Shown in pieces: positions 8,500 through 18,662 of a DNA stretch of 64,000 nt. The stretch's first letter is position 1; each line of letters starts with the position of its first letter. Under the pieces are notes generated by a model, which did not search any database, had not been told where the DNA came from, and saw only the letters and a list, made by a program, of their open reading frames with translations. The DNA is from Magnetococcus sp. PR-3. GTDB taxonomy: Bacteria; Pseudomonadota; Magnetococcia; Magnetococcales; Magnetococcaceae. The stretch spans positions 33,131 through 97,130 of the forward strand of contig NZ_JBAHUQ010000026.1 of NCBI RefSeq assembly GCF_036689865.1, in the 5' to 3' direction. The position numbers were made by a program, and so were the translations under genes.

Positions 8500-11400
8500 A
8501 TGAGCATGCCTAACGCCCAAGACCCCTTTAAGGCCATGGATGACGCACTCACGGTTCAAGAGCGGCTAATTGAGCAGTCTCTGGCCATGCGTGCACAAGC
8601 CTATATGGCAGAAGCCAAAGCCAAACTACTGACCCAGACCTTAATGGAAATGGATAGCGCCAAAGAGCGTCTGCCCCACCACCCCCAGGATCAGCACGCC
8701 AAACCAACCATATCAGACCGGGAGAAACCCCAACCGGAGCCCCATAAGCCCACCGCCTCTACCAAGGACAAGAGCAGCCGAAACCGCTATAGCTGGATGG
8801 TTACCTTGATCTTGATTATTACCATGGCCGCTGTTTCAGGTATGTTGCTTTATGGGCTAGAAGGGTTCCGCCGTATACAGACCTTTCATCAGGAGATAAA
8901 CCAGTACCAACAACTGGCACTCTCCCGAGCTCAGGTTCTCTCTCGCATCAATCAGGAACTGGGTTATGGTGGTTTTATTCATCACTTCAAAAATTATGTA
9001 CTCAGAGGCCAACCCCACTATTATGACCGGGTTCAAGCCGGTTTTGAACGGTTTGAGGCCCTAACCTCTCACTACTATAGCCTCGCCCCCTCTCCCAAAG
9101 AGATTGAGGCCATGGGCAACTTTACACAAGTCATTGAGAAATACAAAAATAATGTCCACAGGGCCTATTTACTGGTCAAACGGGGTGCCGACCCAAAAGC
9201 GGTTGATAAAGTGGTGAAAATTGATGATGCCCCCGCCATTACGGCCATGCGCATCTTAACGGACTCCATTGATGCCTTCCGTACTGAAAAACAGGCCACC
9301 ACCATGGCCTCTCTGCACACCACAAAAAGCTACCTGACCTGGAGTATTTTGCTGCTACCAGCAACCATCCTTATGGGGCTTTTTACAGCCTATATGTTGC
9401 GCCGTATTGTTCTTGGGCACAACCGTACACTACAGATCAGCAGCCAGTTGGAAACCATCTTACAGGCCACGCCAGATGCCATGCTCACCTTGCGTGAAGA
9501 TGGTCAGATTTTACGCATCAACCATCAGGCCTGTGAACTGTTTGACATGCCCCAGGATGAACTTTTGGGGCAATCGGTCAAATCCCTGTTTGGCAAACAG
9601 AGCAGTGGGGAGTCCCGCAGTGAACTGTTTGAATCCTTACTGGCCAATGATGGGGCCATACATACCGTCACCATGGAGATCCACACCCCGTCTGACCGCT
9701 ACTTTCCTGCTGAGATCACCAGCAATGTGACGGTCAGTGAGCAAGGCACCTATCGCTTACTGATTATCCGGGACGTCAGTGAACGCCGCCGCTATGAAGA
9801 GGCTCTAAAAGCCAGTGAAAAGCGCTTTCGTCGAGCGGTTATACAATCCCCTGCTCCCATTATGCTCCATGCATCCGATGGTGAAGTTTTGGAGATCAGC
9901 CAAAGCTGGACACATATCACAGGCTATACCCATGCAGCCATACCCACCATCGAGCGCTGGGCTGGACGTGCCCACCCAGAAGAGAGCCAAAATGTCATCG
10001 ATGGCATACGTAATTTACACCGTCATAAAGGACAACAGCATGAGGGTGAGTTTACCATTCGCACCCAGGAAGGTAGCCAGCGTATTTGGGACTTCAGCTC
10101 TGCACCTTTGGGTGAGCTGCCGGACGGTCGACGGGCTGTAATCAGCATGGCGGTGGACATTACCGACCGTAAGCAGGCCGAACAAGAACGCAACCAGGCT
10201 CACAATGCCCAAGTGGTGATTAATCGACTGCTCAAAATCGCCCTGCAACCCATGAGCTTTACCGAACAGCTACAAAGTGCCCTGTCGGAAGTCCTTAGCC
10301 TGCCGTGGCTGACCCTATTGGATAAGGGCGGTCTGTTTATTTATGATGAAGAGACACAAAAACTCACCCTCAGTGCCCATCATAACCTTGAACCCATTTT
10401 ACTTCAGAGCTGCAACAAGGTGGGTTTGGGGCACTGTCTGTGCGGACAAGCGGCCGAACAACGCCAAACCATTTATGCCAGTCATGTTGATGAACGCCAT
10501 CATATTCATTACCCAGGCATGGCAGATCATGGTCACTATGCCGTACCCATTTTGTCTCGCAACACCCTGCTTGGGGTACTGATTCTTTATCTCAACCCTG
10601 GTCATTGTGCGTCAGATGAAGAGCTTCGCTATATTGAAATTATTGGCCAAACACTGGCCGGTTTAATTGAGCGCCGTAAACTGGATGATGCCTTACACCA
10701 AGCCAAAGAGCAGGCTGAAGCGGCTAACCAAGCCAAAAGTGATTTCTTGGCCAATATGAGTCACGAAATTCGTACACCACTGAATGCCGTGCTGGGACTT
10801 GGGCACCTTCTGGAAAATACGCCTCTAAATGCTAAACAGACCGATTATCTGACAAAAATCAACGCCTCGGCGCAATCTCTGCTGGGTGTCATTAATGATG
10901 TCCTAGACTTCTCTAAGATTGAGTCAGGCAAGCTGATTTTGGAGTCCACAGAGTTCCGTCTGGATGATGTGCTGGATCAACTCAGTAACATCCTCTCTGT
11001 AAAAGCTGAGGAAAAAGGGCTGGAACTGCTCTTCCATATTTGTGACAAAGTCCCCCGCAACCTCATTGGTGACCCCTTACGTCTCTCACAAGTTTTGATT
11101 AATTTGGGCACCAATGCCGTCAAGTTTACCGAACGGGGGGAAGTGGTTATCTCAGCGGATACCGTGGTGGAAGATGGTGAGCACATCACGTTAACCTTTA
11201 GTGTACGCGATACAGGCATTGGCCTGAGTGATGATCAGTTGGACTATCTTTTTCAATCCTTTAGCCAAGCCGATAGCTCCACAACCCGTAAGTATGGTGG
11301 TTCTGGGCTGGGATTGGCCATCTGCCGACAGCTGTCGACCTTGATGGGTGGCGAGATCTGGGCAGAGAGCAAACCAGAAATAGGCTCGACCTTTACCTTC

Positions 11401-12945
11401 ACAGCTGACTTTAAATTACCCAAAGATGAAGGGCGCTGGTGCATTGTACCTGGGCCGGAGGTCCGGGGTAAAAAAGTATTGGTGGTGGATGACAACAGCA
11501 CAGCCCGTGAAATTTTGTCCGAGTTCTTAAACAGCATGGGCTTTGTCGTTGGTACCGCAGCCTCAGGCCCGGAAGCCCTACAAACCTTAGCCAAAGCCAG
11601 CCACCAGGGCGATTCCCCCTATGATGTGGTGTGTATGGATTGGAAAATGCCCGACATGAATGGCTTACAGGCCATTGAAAAAATGCGGGATGATAAAGCG
11701 ATCACGCAACCTGCGGCCTGTATTATGGTTTCAGCGTACGGACGAGAAGAGATGCGTGAACAGGTTGAAGCGGGGGGGGTTGATACGTTTCTCTCCAAAC
11801 CTGTCACCCCTTCGATCTTACTGGATGCCATTCTTGATACCTTTGCAGGCACCTCAGAAAAACAGCACCACACCCATCACCGCGAGACCAATACCCCAAC
11901 GATGAACCGGTTTTTAGGGGCTCGTGTCTTATTGGTAGAAGATAACCACATCAACCAACAAGTTGCGTTGGAAATCCTCTCAGCAACAGGTATGCAGGTT
12001 GAGGTGTGTGAAAATGGGCAACAAGCGGTGGATCTGATTGCTGAAGGCGATCCTCAGCGTTTTCATGCGATACTTATGGATTTGCAAATGCCGGTCATGG
12101 ATGGCTTTGCCGCCACCCATACCATTAAACAACGCTGGCCTGATCAAGCACCACCCATCATCGCCATGACAGCTAACGCCATGACCCAGGATATTGAGCG
12201 TTGTCATCAAATCGGCATGGCAGCCCATATTGCCAAACCCATTGATGTTCCACAGATGTTGAGTACGCTCGAAGAGCACATCCCCACACTGCTGAACATG
12301 GGGCCCCAAACGACCGAGTCACACTTAGGGGGAGCCAAACACTCCACACTTGATATCTCAGAAGGCATCACGCGACTGAATAACAACCTATCACTCTACA
12401 AACAGCTGCTGGTTGAACTGAGCGAAACCTATGCACAGAGTGGACAACAGCTTGAAGCCCATCTTCAGCAACAAGACTTCATCGCCGCCAGATCAATCTC
12501 CCACGCCATTAAGGGTTTGGCAGGTAATCTTTCAGCCAAAGCACTACACCATGCCGCCACTAAGCTGGAGCAGGCATGTATTCAAAAAAATGAGCCGCAG
12601 TGTCAGCTCTGGCTAACCACTTTTCAGGAAGCTTGGCCTCCCCTGCTGAACGCGATTTCAGAATTAACCGGGGGCACCAAAACGGTACCTGAACCTTCAA
12701 CATCTACAACCCATGGTGTGACCCTTTCTACAGATTTGCATGAGAAGCTACAGCAGCTTAAAGAGCTTTTAGACAATATGGATATGGCCGCAGAACAGCT
12801 CATGGTTAGCTTGCAGCCACAGCTACAAGAAGCTGGTTTAGAACCTTTAGGCCAACGATGGATGGAACAGATCAGTAAACTGGACTATGCTGAGGCTGCC
12901 CAAGGATTGAGCGCTGTTCTTTCAGGAGAAAATGATGACGCGTAA
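8500..12945 (+). CDS. hybrid histidine kinase (TM-PAS-PAS-GAF-HisKA-HATPase-REC-REC-HPt)
   Basis: A 1481-residue membrane phosphorelay kinase. A charged N-terminal helical region leads to a membrane segment at residues 98-117, an extracytoplasmic helical domain and a second segment near 278-300. Two PAS domains follow (about 310-430 and 435-560), then a GAF-like domain (about 575-725). The phospho-accepting His755 is in NMSHEIRTP, followed by the ATPase domain with DTGIGL and GGSGLGLAI. Receivers have phospho-Asp1047 and Asp1194, and an HPt His1335 lies in SHAIKGLAGNL. It begins one base after the ODP stop and ends inside the start of the REC-GGDEF gene, so the relay is likely ODP to kinase to cyclase. 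Confidence 0.9.
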   Translation: MSMPNAQDPFKAMDDALTVQERLIEQSLAMRAQAYMAEAKAKLLTQTLMEMDSAKERLPHHPQDQHAKPTISDREKPQPEPHKPTASTKDKSSRNRYSWMVTLILIITMAAVSGMLLYGLEGFRRIQTFHQEINQYQQLALSRAQVLSRINQELGYGGFIHHFKNYVLRGQPHYYDRVQAGFERFEALTSHYYSLAPSPKEIEAMGNFTQVIEKYKNNVHRAYLLVKRGADPKAVDKVVKIDDAPAITAMRILTDSIDAFRTEKQATTMASLHTTKSYLTWSILLLPATILMGLFTAYMLRRIVLGHNRTLQISSQLETILQATPDAMLTLREDGQILRINHQACELFDMPQDELLGQSVKSLFGKQSSGESRSELFESLLANDGAIHTVTMEIHTPSDRYFPAEITSNVTVSEQGTYRLLIIRDVSERRRYEEALKASEKRFRRAVIQSPAPIMLHASDGEVLEISQSWTHITGYTHAAIPTIERWAGRAHPEESQNVIDGIRNLHRHKGQQHEGEFTIRTQEGSQRIWDFSSAPLGELPDGRRAVISMAVDITDRKQAEQERNQAHNAQVVINRLLKIALQPMSFTEQLQSALSEVLSLPWLTLLDKGGLFIYDEETQKLTLSAHHNLEPILLQSCNKVGLGHCLCGQAAEQRQTIYASHVDERHHIHYPGMADHGHYAVPILSRNTLLGVLILYLNPGHCASDEELRYIEIIGQTLAGLIERRKLDDALHQAKEQAEAANQAKSDFLANMSHEIRTPLNAVLGLGHLLENTPLNAKQTDYLTKINASAQSLLGVINDVLDFSKIESGKLILESTEFRLDDVLDQLSNILSVKAEEKGLELLFHICDKVPRNLIGDPLRLSQVLINLGTNAVKFTERGEVVISADTVVEDGEHITLTFSVRDTGIGLSDDQLDYLFQSFSQADSSTTRKYGGSGLGLAICRQLSTLMGGEIWAESKPEIGSTFTFTADFKLPKDEGRWCIVPGPEVRGKKVLVVDDNSTAREILSEFLNSMGFVVGTAASGPEALQTLAKASHQGDSPYDVVCMDWKMPDMNGLQAIEKMRDDKAITQPAACIMVSAYGREEMREQVEAGGVDTFLSKPVTPSILLDAILDTFAGTSEKQHHTHHRETNTPTMNRFLGARVLLVEDNHINQQVALEILSATGMQVEVCENGQQAVDLIAEGDPQRFHAILMDLQMPVMDGFAATHTIKQRWPDQAPPIIAMTANAMTQDIERCHQIGMAAHIAKPIDVPQMLSTLEEHIPTLLNMGPQTTESHLGGAKHSTLDISEGITRLNNNLSLYKQLLVELSETYAQSGQQLEAHLQQQDFIAARSISHAIKGLAGNLSAKALHHAATKLEQACIQKNEPQCQLWLTTFQEAWPPLLNAISELTGGTKTVPEPSTSTTHGVTLSTDLHEKLQQLKELLDNMDMAAEQLMVSLQPQLQEAGLEPLGQRWMEQISKLDYAEAAQGLSAVLSGENDDA

Positions 12946-13861
12946 CCCGATGAACCGTCAGGCACGTATTCTTATTGTCGATGATGTCCCCTCAAATATT
13001 CAGATCATCCGCCAAGTCATTAATCCTGAACATCAGGTCTTTTTTGCCACCAATGGCCCAAGTGCCCTTCAACTTGCCAAAGAGAAACAGCCAGATTTAA
13101 TGCTACTGGACATTTCCATGCCAGAAATGGATGGCTTTGAAGTATGCCGCCGCTTACAACGTCAAGAAGAGACCTCGGATATCCCAGTTATTTTCATCAC
13201 CGCCCTGGAAGATGAAGCAGATGAGTTAAAAGGTCTACAACTGGGGGCGGTCGATTTTATCACCAAGCCTATTCGCCCCGCCATTGTCTCACAACGGGTG
13301 GATAACCATCTAAAAATGCGCCGCCTACAACAGGAGCTGGAAGCCCTAAGCTATCGGGATGGCCTAACAGGTATTGCAAACCGCCGACTGTTTGATGATC
13401 AGTTTGAGGCTGAGTGGCACCGAGGTGTCCGACATAAAATGCCAATGGCTTTGATCATGATCGATATAGACCACTTTAAACTCTACAACGATCACTATGG
13501 GCACCAAGCCGGTGATGAGACCCTACAGCGTGTGGCCAATGCCATGCAGTGTTGCATGAAACGCAGCACTGACCTGTTGGCACGCTATGGGGGGGAAGAG
13601 TTTGTGGTGATGTTACCCAACACCGATACAGAAGGCGTAAAACAGATCGCCGATACCTTATTGGCCAATGTGGCCGCTTTGGCCATTGAACACTGCAAAA
13701 CTACCTTGGATGAGAAAAAAATCACCATCAGCCTGGGGCTAGCCTGCACCATGCCCACCCATCATACGGCACCCATTGCACTGCAAAAAGAGGCGGATCA
13801 AGCGCTGTATGTCGCCAAAGAAGCGGGCCGTAATCAATACCACTTGGCTAAAAACACTTAA
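12932..13861 (+). CDS. response regulator diguanylate cyclase (REC-GGDEF)
   Basis: A 309-residue protein with an N-terminal receiver (phospho-Asp60 in LMLLDISMPEMDGFE) and a GGDEF domain whose active-site motif is GGEEF at residues 220-224. The inhibitory RxxD site (RSTD, 211-214) is five residues before it, so c-di-GMP feedback inhibition is expected. It should make c-di-GMP from two GTP when phosphorylated, probably by the hybrid kinase whose gene it overlaps by 14 bases. A domain order like that of PleD/WspR is clear. No DNA-binding domain is present. Confidence 0.92.
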   Translation: MMTRNPMNRQARILIVDDVPSNIQIIRQVINPEHQVFFATNGPSALQLAKEKQPDLMLLDISMPEMDGFEVCRRLQRQEETSDIPVIFITALEDEADELKGLQLGAVDFITKPIRPAIVSQRVDNHLKMRRLQQELEALSYRDGLTGIANRRLFDDQFEAEWHRGVRHKMPMALIMIDIDHFKLYNDHYGHQAGDETLQRVANAMQCCMKRSTDLLARYGGEEFVVMLPNTDTEGVKQIADTLLANVAALAIEHCKTTLDEKKITISLGLACTMPTHHTAPIALQKEADQALYVAKEAGRNQYHLAKNT

Positions 13862-13953
13862 ATATCACCCTTTGCACGCCTTATCTGCCAGTTAACAAAA
13901 ATCAATATCCCTACGCGACCACCTCACCCATCAAGCCTTTCAACCGGCATGTA

Positions 13954-13988
13954 TCTGACATGCTGTCACACTCCAACGACATGTCAGA
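13954..13988. repeat. inverted repeat TCTGACATG / CATGTCAGA
   Basis: Perfect 9-bp arms at 13954-13962 and 13980-13988 are separated by 17 bases. There is no T-run, so it is not a standard terminator. It sits between the REC-GGDEF gene and the exported phosphatase and may be an operator or an mRNA hairpin. Confidence 0.45.
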
Positions 13989-14151
13989 ACCGTGAAATGG
14001 TACAGACCAAAAACTTCATTTGCATGTTTTCAATTCCTTACGCTACTATAGGGTACCATTTTTGGTCTATTATTATCCCGATTCACCGTCTCTTTGTAAC
14101 AGAACGATGGATGGTCAATTAGCGTTAACGACTCATGACCAGGATAGACTC

Positions 14152-14748
14152 ATGTTTTTTCGCGTATATTTATTCTGTCTGTGCATAGGTTTGGTCGGGC
14201 CACTGGCTGCGGCGGAACATCCTGATCAGCGACCATCAATTGAGCGCCTGCGCCAAGGTGGTCTGGTTATTTTCTTTCGTCACACCCAAACCGTACACAG
14301 TGAACAGGACTCTCCCACACTGGATCTTAGTCGGTGCGAGACCCAACGTAATCTCTCAACAGAGGGTCGCAAGCAGGCACAGCTAATCGGGCAAGCCTTT
14401 CAGCAAATGAGCATACCGATCGGGGAGGTACTCTCCAGCCCTTTTTGCCGCTGTCTCGACACCGCCCAGATCGCCTTTGGACAAGCCAAGTCGCTGCCCT
14501 ACCTCTACTACGCCCTTGGGTTACACCGCACCAACCGAGAAGAGATCACCACTCAGCTGCGCCAACTCATGACCAAACCCATTGCGATGGGTGAAAACCG
14601 TATCATCATTTCCCACTCTGCGAACTTGCAGGAGGCCATGGGTATTTGGCCCGATCCAGAAGGTGTGGCTTGGGTCTTTGAACCCCATGAAAAAGGGCTA
14701 AAAACCTTGGGTAAGATTCATCCACAGCAGTGGTTGGAACTCCACTAA
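14152..14748 (+). CDS. exported histidine phosphatase superfamily protein
   Basis: A 198-residue protein with a signal peptide (MFFRVYLFCLCIGLVG, cleaved near AAAEH) and a short histidine-phosphatase domain. The phospho-accepting His is in IFFRHTQT (an RHG-type site reading RHT), SSPFCRCLDTA is the second conserved block, and the C-terminal catalytic His lies in IISHSANL. Related periplasmic proteins are poorly characterised. The frame is open from 14020, but the ATG at 14152 gives a proper signal peptide and has AGGA upstream. A c-di-GMP gene follows 24 bases later, probably in the same transcript. Confidence 0.75.
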   Translation: MFFRVYLFCLCIGLVGPLAAAEHPDQRPSIERLRQGGLVIFFRHTQTVHSEQDSPTLDLSRCETQRNLSTEGRKQAQLIGQAFQQMSIPIGEVLSSPFCRCLDTAQIAFGQAKSLPYLYYALGLHRTNREEITTQLRQLMTKPIAMGENRIIISHSANLQEAMGIWPDPEGVAWVFEPHEKGLKTLGKIHPQQWLELH

Positions 14749-14772
14749 CCACCAAAATACCGGAGAATCCTT

Positions 14773-17436
14773 ATGCCGTTATGGCCGTTGGGTCGATGGT
14801 TTTCACTACGCATACTGAGCCTATTGGTACCCGCCCTACTTCTCGTTATATTTTGGACGACCTGGCGCGAGCTACAACCGTTACGTCAACAACAGAGTTT
14901 ACTTAACCAACAAATCATCTCCAATATTCTCCCCCTACATAAGCTGCTCTACCTGCATACAGAGACCCTACGCAGCCTACAAGACAGAACCGCTTATTTT
15001 CTTAAAAATTCCAGCCCTTTATCCACCAAAGAAGTCTATCTACGCGGGCGCGAGATCTTAGATAGCCAGGATGAGAGCAACCACCATTTTCAACAACAGC
15101 TCACGCAGCTTATTCAACCTTTGAATTTGCACAACACCACGCTGGATCTTCAGCTCGCGGCACTGAACCACCAACTTAGGCGCTACCGAGATGCCCTGGT
15201 CTCTGCCTTAAAGTCCGCCTCTTTGGACCCCAAGCAAGCACCAAAGAGAGTTCAACTTATTGCGACACGTCACAACAGCATCTCATTTGCAGCCGCCGAT
15301 CTATTTAATACGCTCAGCTCCGCCGCCAGCCAACGCACAACGGCCCAAGCCCAAAAATTGGATCAACAGTTCCACACTTTGGCATGGACAGGGAGCTCGA
15401 TACTGCTCATTACACTCTTTATCAGTCTTGTTATGCTGACTCGAGTACGAGGTAACATTACCATTTTAGCCCATGCGCTTAAGGGTCTGTCCGAGGGGGA
15501 TTATCAATGGAGCCAAAACTGTCAAAAAAAGCTGGATACGGATTTTGCCATTTTAAAAGATGTGACCAACCATCTTTCTGACCTTTATGCAAAGCTAAGA
15601 CAAAGCAATGATGCACTCTTACAGGAACGCCTAAACTTGGAACAAAGGGTGGCCAAACGGACACAAGCCTTACAACAGTTCAATGATCATCTACTTAATG
15701 AAATTGAACAACGACGCGCAGCAGAAGAGCAACTGCACCTTTATCAGCGGGTTGTGGAACATACCGATGAAGCGGTACTGATTACCGATAAGGAGAGCCG
15801 TGTCATTGCCGTAAACGAGGCATACCTGCGTATCACCGGCTATGTTCGGGAGGATGTGCTGGGGTACAATCCACGCATCTCCCAATCCGGTCATCATGAT
15901 GCACGGTTCTACCAACAAATGTGGCAAAGCATTGCAACCCATGGTGTATGGCGGGGTGAGATTTGGGATAAGCGTAAAGACGGGTCTATTTTTCCCAAAT
16001 GGCTCACCATTAATACCGTCTACGATCATCAGGGTGAGGTGATCAACTATGTCGGCATTTTTATCGATATTACCGAACAAAAAGCCACCGAGAAAAAACT
16101 TGAAGATCTAGCCTTTAAGGATAGCTTAACCGGCCTACCCAACCGAACCCTCTATCAAGACCGCCTTCAAAGAGAGCTGGAGGTCGCCACCCGCCAAGAT
16201 TGGGGGCTCATGCTCTTTTTCATTGATCTCGACCGCTTTAAAATGATCAATGACACCCTTGGCCATGATATGGGAGACCTACTGTTAAAAGCTGTCGCCA
16301 CACGTATACAAAAGACCTTGCGAAAAAGTGACATCGTCTGCCGGTTAGGGGGGGACGAGTTTACCGTCATCTTGCCAGAGCTCTCATCTCAACGTAAGGC
16401 GACTGAGCTGGCCAAAGCGATCCTTACTCAACTTCATCTAAAATTTCAGTTACATGAGCATGAGGCCCACATTGGTGCCAGTATTGGTATTGCCTGCTTC
16501 CCCCAAGATGGCCGTACCGCACCTTTGTTAAACAAACATGCGGATGTCGCCATGTACCAAGCCAAAAAAGCGGGGCGTGGCACCTATCGTTTTTTCCAAG
16601 AGGAGATGAACCAAGTCAATACCCGGCGTGCGGAAACCGAGTCCCACATGCGCATTGCGCTAGAAGAGGCGCAGTTTAAAGTATGGTTTCAACCAAAAGT
16701 TGATCTCCACTCCCAGCGTATTGTCGGCGCAGAAGCCCTGGCTCGCTGGCACCATCCAGATAAAGGGGTTATCCACCCTGATCAGTTTATTGCCATTGCC
16801 GAACAAACCAACTTAATCCTGCCTCTTGGCCAACAGATCCTGCGGCAAGCCTGCCGTAGCGCTAAGCTTTGGATCCAGCAGCATGGCCAAAACCTACCGG
16901 TTGCGGTGAATATTTCACCCCGACAGTTTAGGGATACAAAACTGCTGCAACGCGTGACTGAAACCTTACAAGAGACAGGCTTACCTGCTGAGTGTTTAGA
17001 ACTGGAGATTACAGAATCCATGGCCATGGCGGATATGAACCATGCCTTGAACGTTGTAACCTCTCTCAAAAAGATTGGGGTTAGAATTGCCATTGATGAT
17101 TTTGGAACAGGTTACTCTTCCCTGAACTATCTGCATCAATTCCCCATTGAAATATTGAAGATAGACCGTACATTTATTCAGAAGATTGATCCCGAAAATC
17201 CACGGGGGCAAGCGGTTGTTGATGCCATTTTACTGATGGCCCAACAACTGGGGCTGGAGGTGGTTGCCGAGGGTGTAGAGAACACCCAACAGCTGGAGCA
17301 CCTAAAGCGCAAAAACTGCCAACATTTACAAGGCTACCTGTTCTGCCCCCCTGTTGAAGCCACTGAGTTTCAGGAGATACTGACGGCAAGCAACCAAGGT
17401 AAAGCTTGGGCCCAGAACATAAAAAAGGAGGCCTGA
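14773..17436 (+). CDS. membrane-bound PAS-GGDEF-EAL c-di-GMP protein
   Basis: An 887-residue protein with membrane segments near residues 12-30 and 205-222 enclosing a helical periplasmic sensor, a coiled-coil linker, a PAS domain (about 325-440), a GGDEF domain and an EAL domain. GGDEF is intact at 526-530 with the RxxD inhibitory site (RKSD, 517-520) before it. EAL is intact at 654-656 (GAEALARW), and DDFGTGYSSL and EGVEN are also present. Both cyclase and phosphodiesterase activities are therefore possible, and which dominates cannot be told from sequence. The ATG has CGGAGAA seven bases upstream. Its stop codon lies inside the terminator of the opposing accA gene. Confidence 0.9.
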   Translation: MPLWPLGRWFSLRILSLLVPALLLVIFWTTWRELQPLRQQQSLLNQQIISNILPLHKLLYLHTETLRSLQDRTAYFLKNSSPLSTKEVYLRGREILDSQDESNHHFQQQLTQLIQPLNLHNTTLDLQLAALNHQLRRYRDALVSALKSASLDPKQAPKRVQLIATRHNSISFAAADLFNTLSSAASQRTTAQAQKLDQQFHTLAWTGSSILLITLFISLVMLTRVRGNITILAHALKGLSEGDYQWSQNCQKKLDTDFAILKDVTNHLSDLYAKLRQSNDALLQERLNLEQRVAKRTQALQQFNDHLLNEIEQRRAAEEQLHLYQRVVEHTDEAVLITDKESRVIAVNEAYLRITGYVREDVLGYNPRISQSGHHDARFYQQMWQSIATHGVWRGEIWDKRKDGSIFPKWLTINTVYDHQGEVINYVGIFIDITEQKATEKKLEDLAFKDSLTGLPNRTLYQDRLQRELEVATRQDWGLMLFFIDLDRFKMINDTLGHDMGDLLLKAVATRIQKTLRKSDIVCRLGGDEFTVILPELSSQRKATELAKAILTQLHLKFQLHEHEAHIGASIGIACFPQDGRTAPLLNKHADVAMYQAKKAGRGTYRFFQEEMNQVNTRRAETESHMRIALEEAQFKVWFQPKVDLHSQRIVGAEALARWHHPDKGVIHPDQFIAIAEQTNLILPLGQQILRQACRSAKLWIQQHGQNLPVAVNISPRQFRDTKLLQRVTETLQETGLPAECLELEITESMAMADMNHALNVVTSLKKIGVRIAIDDFGTGYSSLNYLHQFPIEILKIDRTFIQKIDPENPRGQAVVDAILLMAQQLGLEVVAEGVENTQQLEHLKRKNCQHLQGYLFCPPVEATEFQEILTASNQGKAWAQNIKKEA

Positions 17437-17450
17437 TACCAGGCCTCCTT
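17421..17450 (-). terminator. accA terminator, overlapping the opposing gene's stop
   Basis: An 11-bp perfect stem, AAGGAGGCCTG / CAGGCCTCCTT, with a four-base loop is followed on the minus strand by six Ts. It lies 35 bases after the accA stop and includes the stop codon of the convergent PAS-GGDEF-EAL gene. Confidence 0.85.
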
Positions 17451-17484
17451 ACATCTCAAACAGCTCCATGGTCATAGGGAGCAA

Positions 17485-18453
17485 TTAGCCAACCTCTTCC
17501 AGCTCACCCATGGCCATAAATTTTTCGTAACGCTGATTTTGCAGTTCATCAGAATCCATCTTCAACAAACCATCCAACTGCTTAACCAGATGCACCTTCA
17601 GCAGACGTGCAGCCTCTTCCCGATCTCGGTGGGCACCGCCAACAGGCTCCGGCACAATACCATCAATCACCCCTACCCCTAAAATTTCATCGGCGGTCAG
17701 ACGCATGGCCTCTGCGGCCAAAGAGGCCTTAGCGGCATCTTTCCACAAAATGGAGGCACACCCTTCTGGTGAGATCACCGAATAGATGGCGTACTGCATC
17801 ATCATCACCCGGTTCCCCATACCAATGGCCAAGGCCCCACCAGATCCCCCTTCACCAATCACAATGGAGATCATGGGCACTTTGAGCATCACCATCTCTT
17901 TAAGGTTACGGGCAATGGCTTCTGCCTGACCACGCTGTTCAGCCCCTTTACCTGGATAGGCACCCGGGGTGTCGATTAAAGCGATGATAGGCATGCGGAA
18001 TTTTTCCGCCATTTTCATCAGTCGTAACGCTTTACGGTACCCTTCGGGCCGAGGCATACCAAAGTTACGGGTTACCTTTTCCTTGGTACCACGCCCCTTC
18101 TCCTGCCCCAACACCATGACATCACGACCATTAAGTTTGGCCATACCACCAATCAGTGCTTGGTCATCTGCAAAGCCACGGTCCCCATGCAACTCAACAA
18201 AGTCATCAAACACCAGCTCCAGATAATCACTGGTATAGGGGCGATCGGGATGTCGAGAAAGCTGGGTCTTTTGCCAGGGGCTTAGCTTGGCAAAGATCTC
18301 CTCCGTGAGATTGCTGGCTTTATCTTCCAGCTGCTCAATCTGCTCCTCAATATTGATATCAGAGGTGGTGGAGAGGTGACGCAGTTCATCCACTTTGGCC
18401 ATTAACTCACCAATGGGACGTTCAAACTCAAGAAAGTTTCGGGCTTGGGTCAT
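17485..18453 (-). CDS. accA: acetyl-CoA carboxylase carboxyltransferase subunit alpha
   Basis: A 322-residue subunit that, with AccD, transfers the carboxyl group from biotin carrier protein to acetyl-CoA, giving malonyl-CoA for fatty-acid synthesis in the cytoplasm. Characteristic segments are [14 protein letters not shown] at the start, [61 protein letters not shown] and [15 protein letters not shown]. The ATG at 18453 gives the usual N-terminus ([11 protein letters not shown]), so the 14 extra codons upstream are ignored. The length is normal for the family. Confidence 0.95.
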   Translation of the reverse strand: MTQARNFLEFERPIGELMAKVDELRHLSTTSDINIEEQIEQLEDKASNLTEEIFAKLSPWQKTQLSRHPDRPYTSDYLELVFDDFVELHGDRGFADDQALIGGMAKLNGRDVMVLGQEKGRGTKEKVTRNFGMPRPEGYRKALRLMKMAEKFRMPIIALIDTPGAYPGKGAEQRGQAEAIARNLKEMVMLKVPMISIVIGEGGSGGALAIGMGNRVMMMQYAIYSVISPEGCASILWKDAAKASLAAEAMRLTADEILGVGVIDGIVPEPVGGAHRDREEAARLLKVHLVKQLDGLLKMDSDELQNQRYEKFMAMGELEEVG

Positions 18454-18589
18454 GGGAATTCCGTTACCTATATACAGACCTGGCCCACTGGCCATGGTCG
18501 TCTCTGCATGATTCGGGTTCGAGGCCCTATAGATTACGCCCTTTCCCCAGCGAGGGGAAGTCTAAACAGCCAGAGCCTGGATGTCACAA

Positions 18590-18626
18590 ATAAAAATACG
18601 GTGCTGGAGAGAACCCCAGCACCGTA
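18590..18626 (-). terminator. terminator of the GGDEF gene
   Basis: The perfect stem TACGGTGCTGG / CCAGCACCGTA with an eight-base loop is followed on the minus strand by TTTTTATTT. It lies about 36 bases downstream of the GGDEF stop, separating it from accA. Confidence 0.85.
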
Positions 18627-18662
18627 TAAGAAAGCAGACAATTATAGATGCTTACCTGTTCT

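Noticed and set aside
18500..18570. tRNA-like GGTTCGAGGCC
   Set aside because: Only a T-loop-like segment is present. No acceptor stem or anticodon arm can be built around it.
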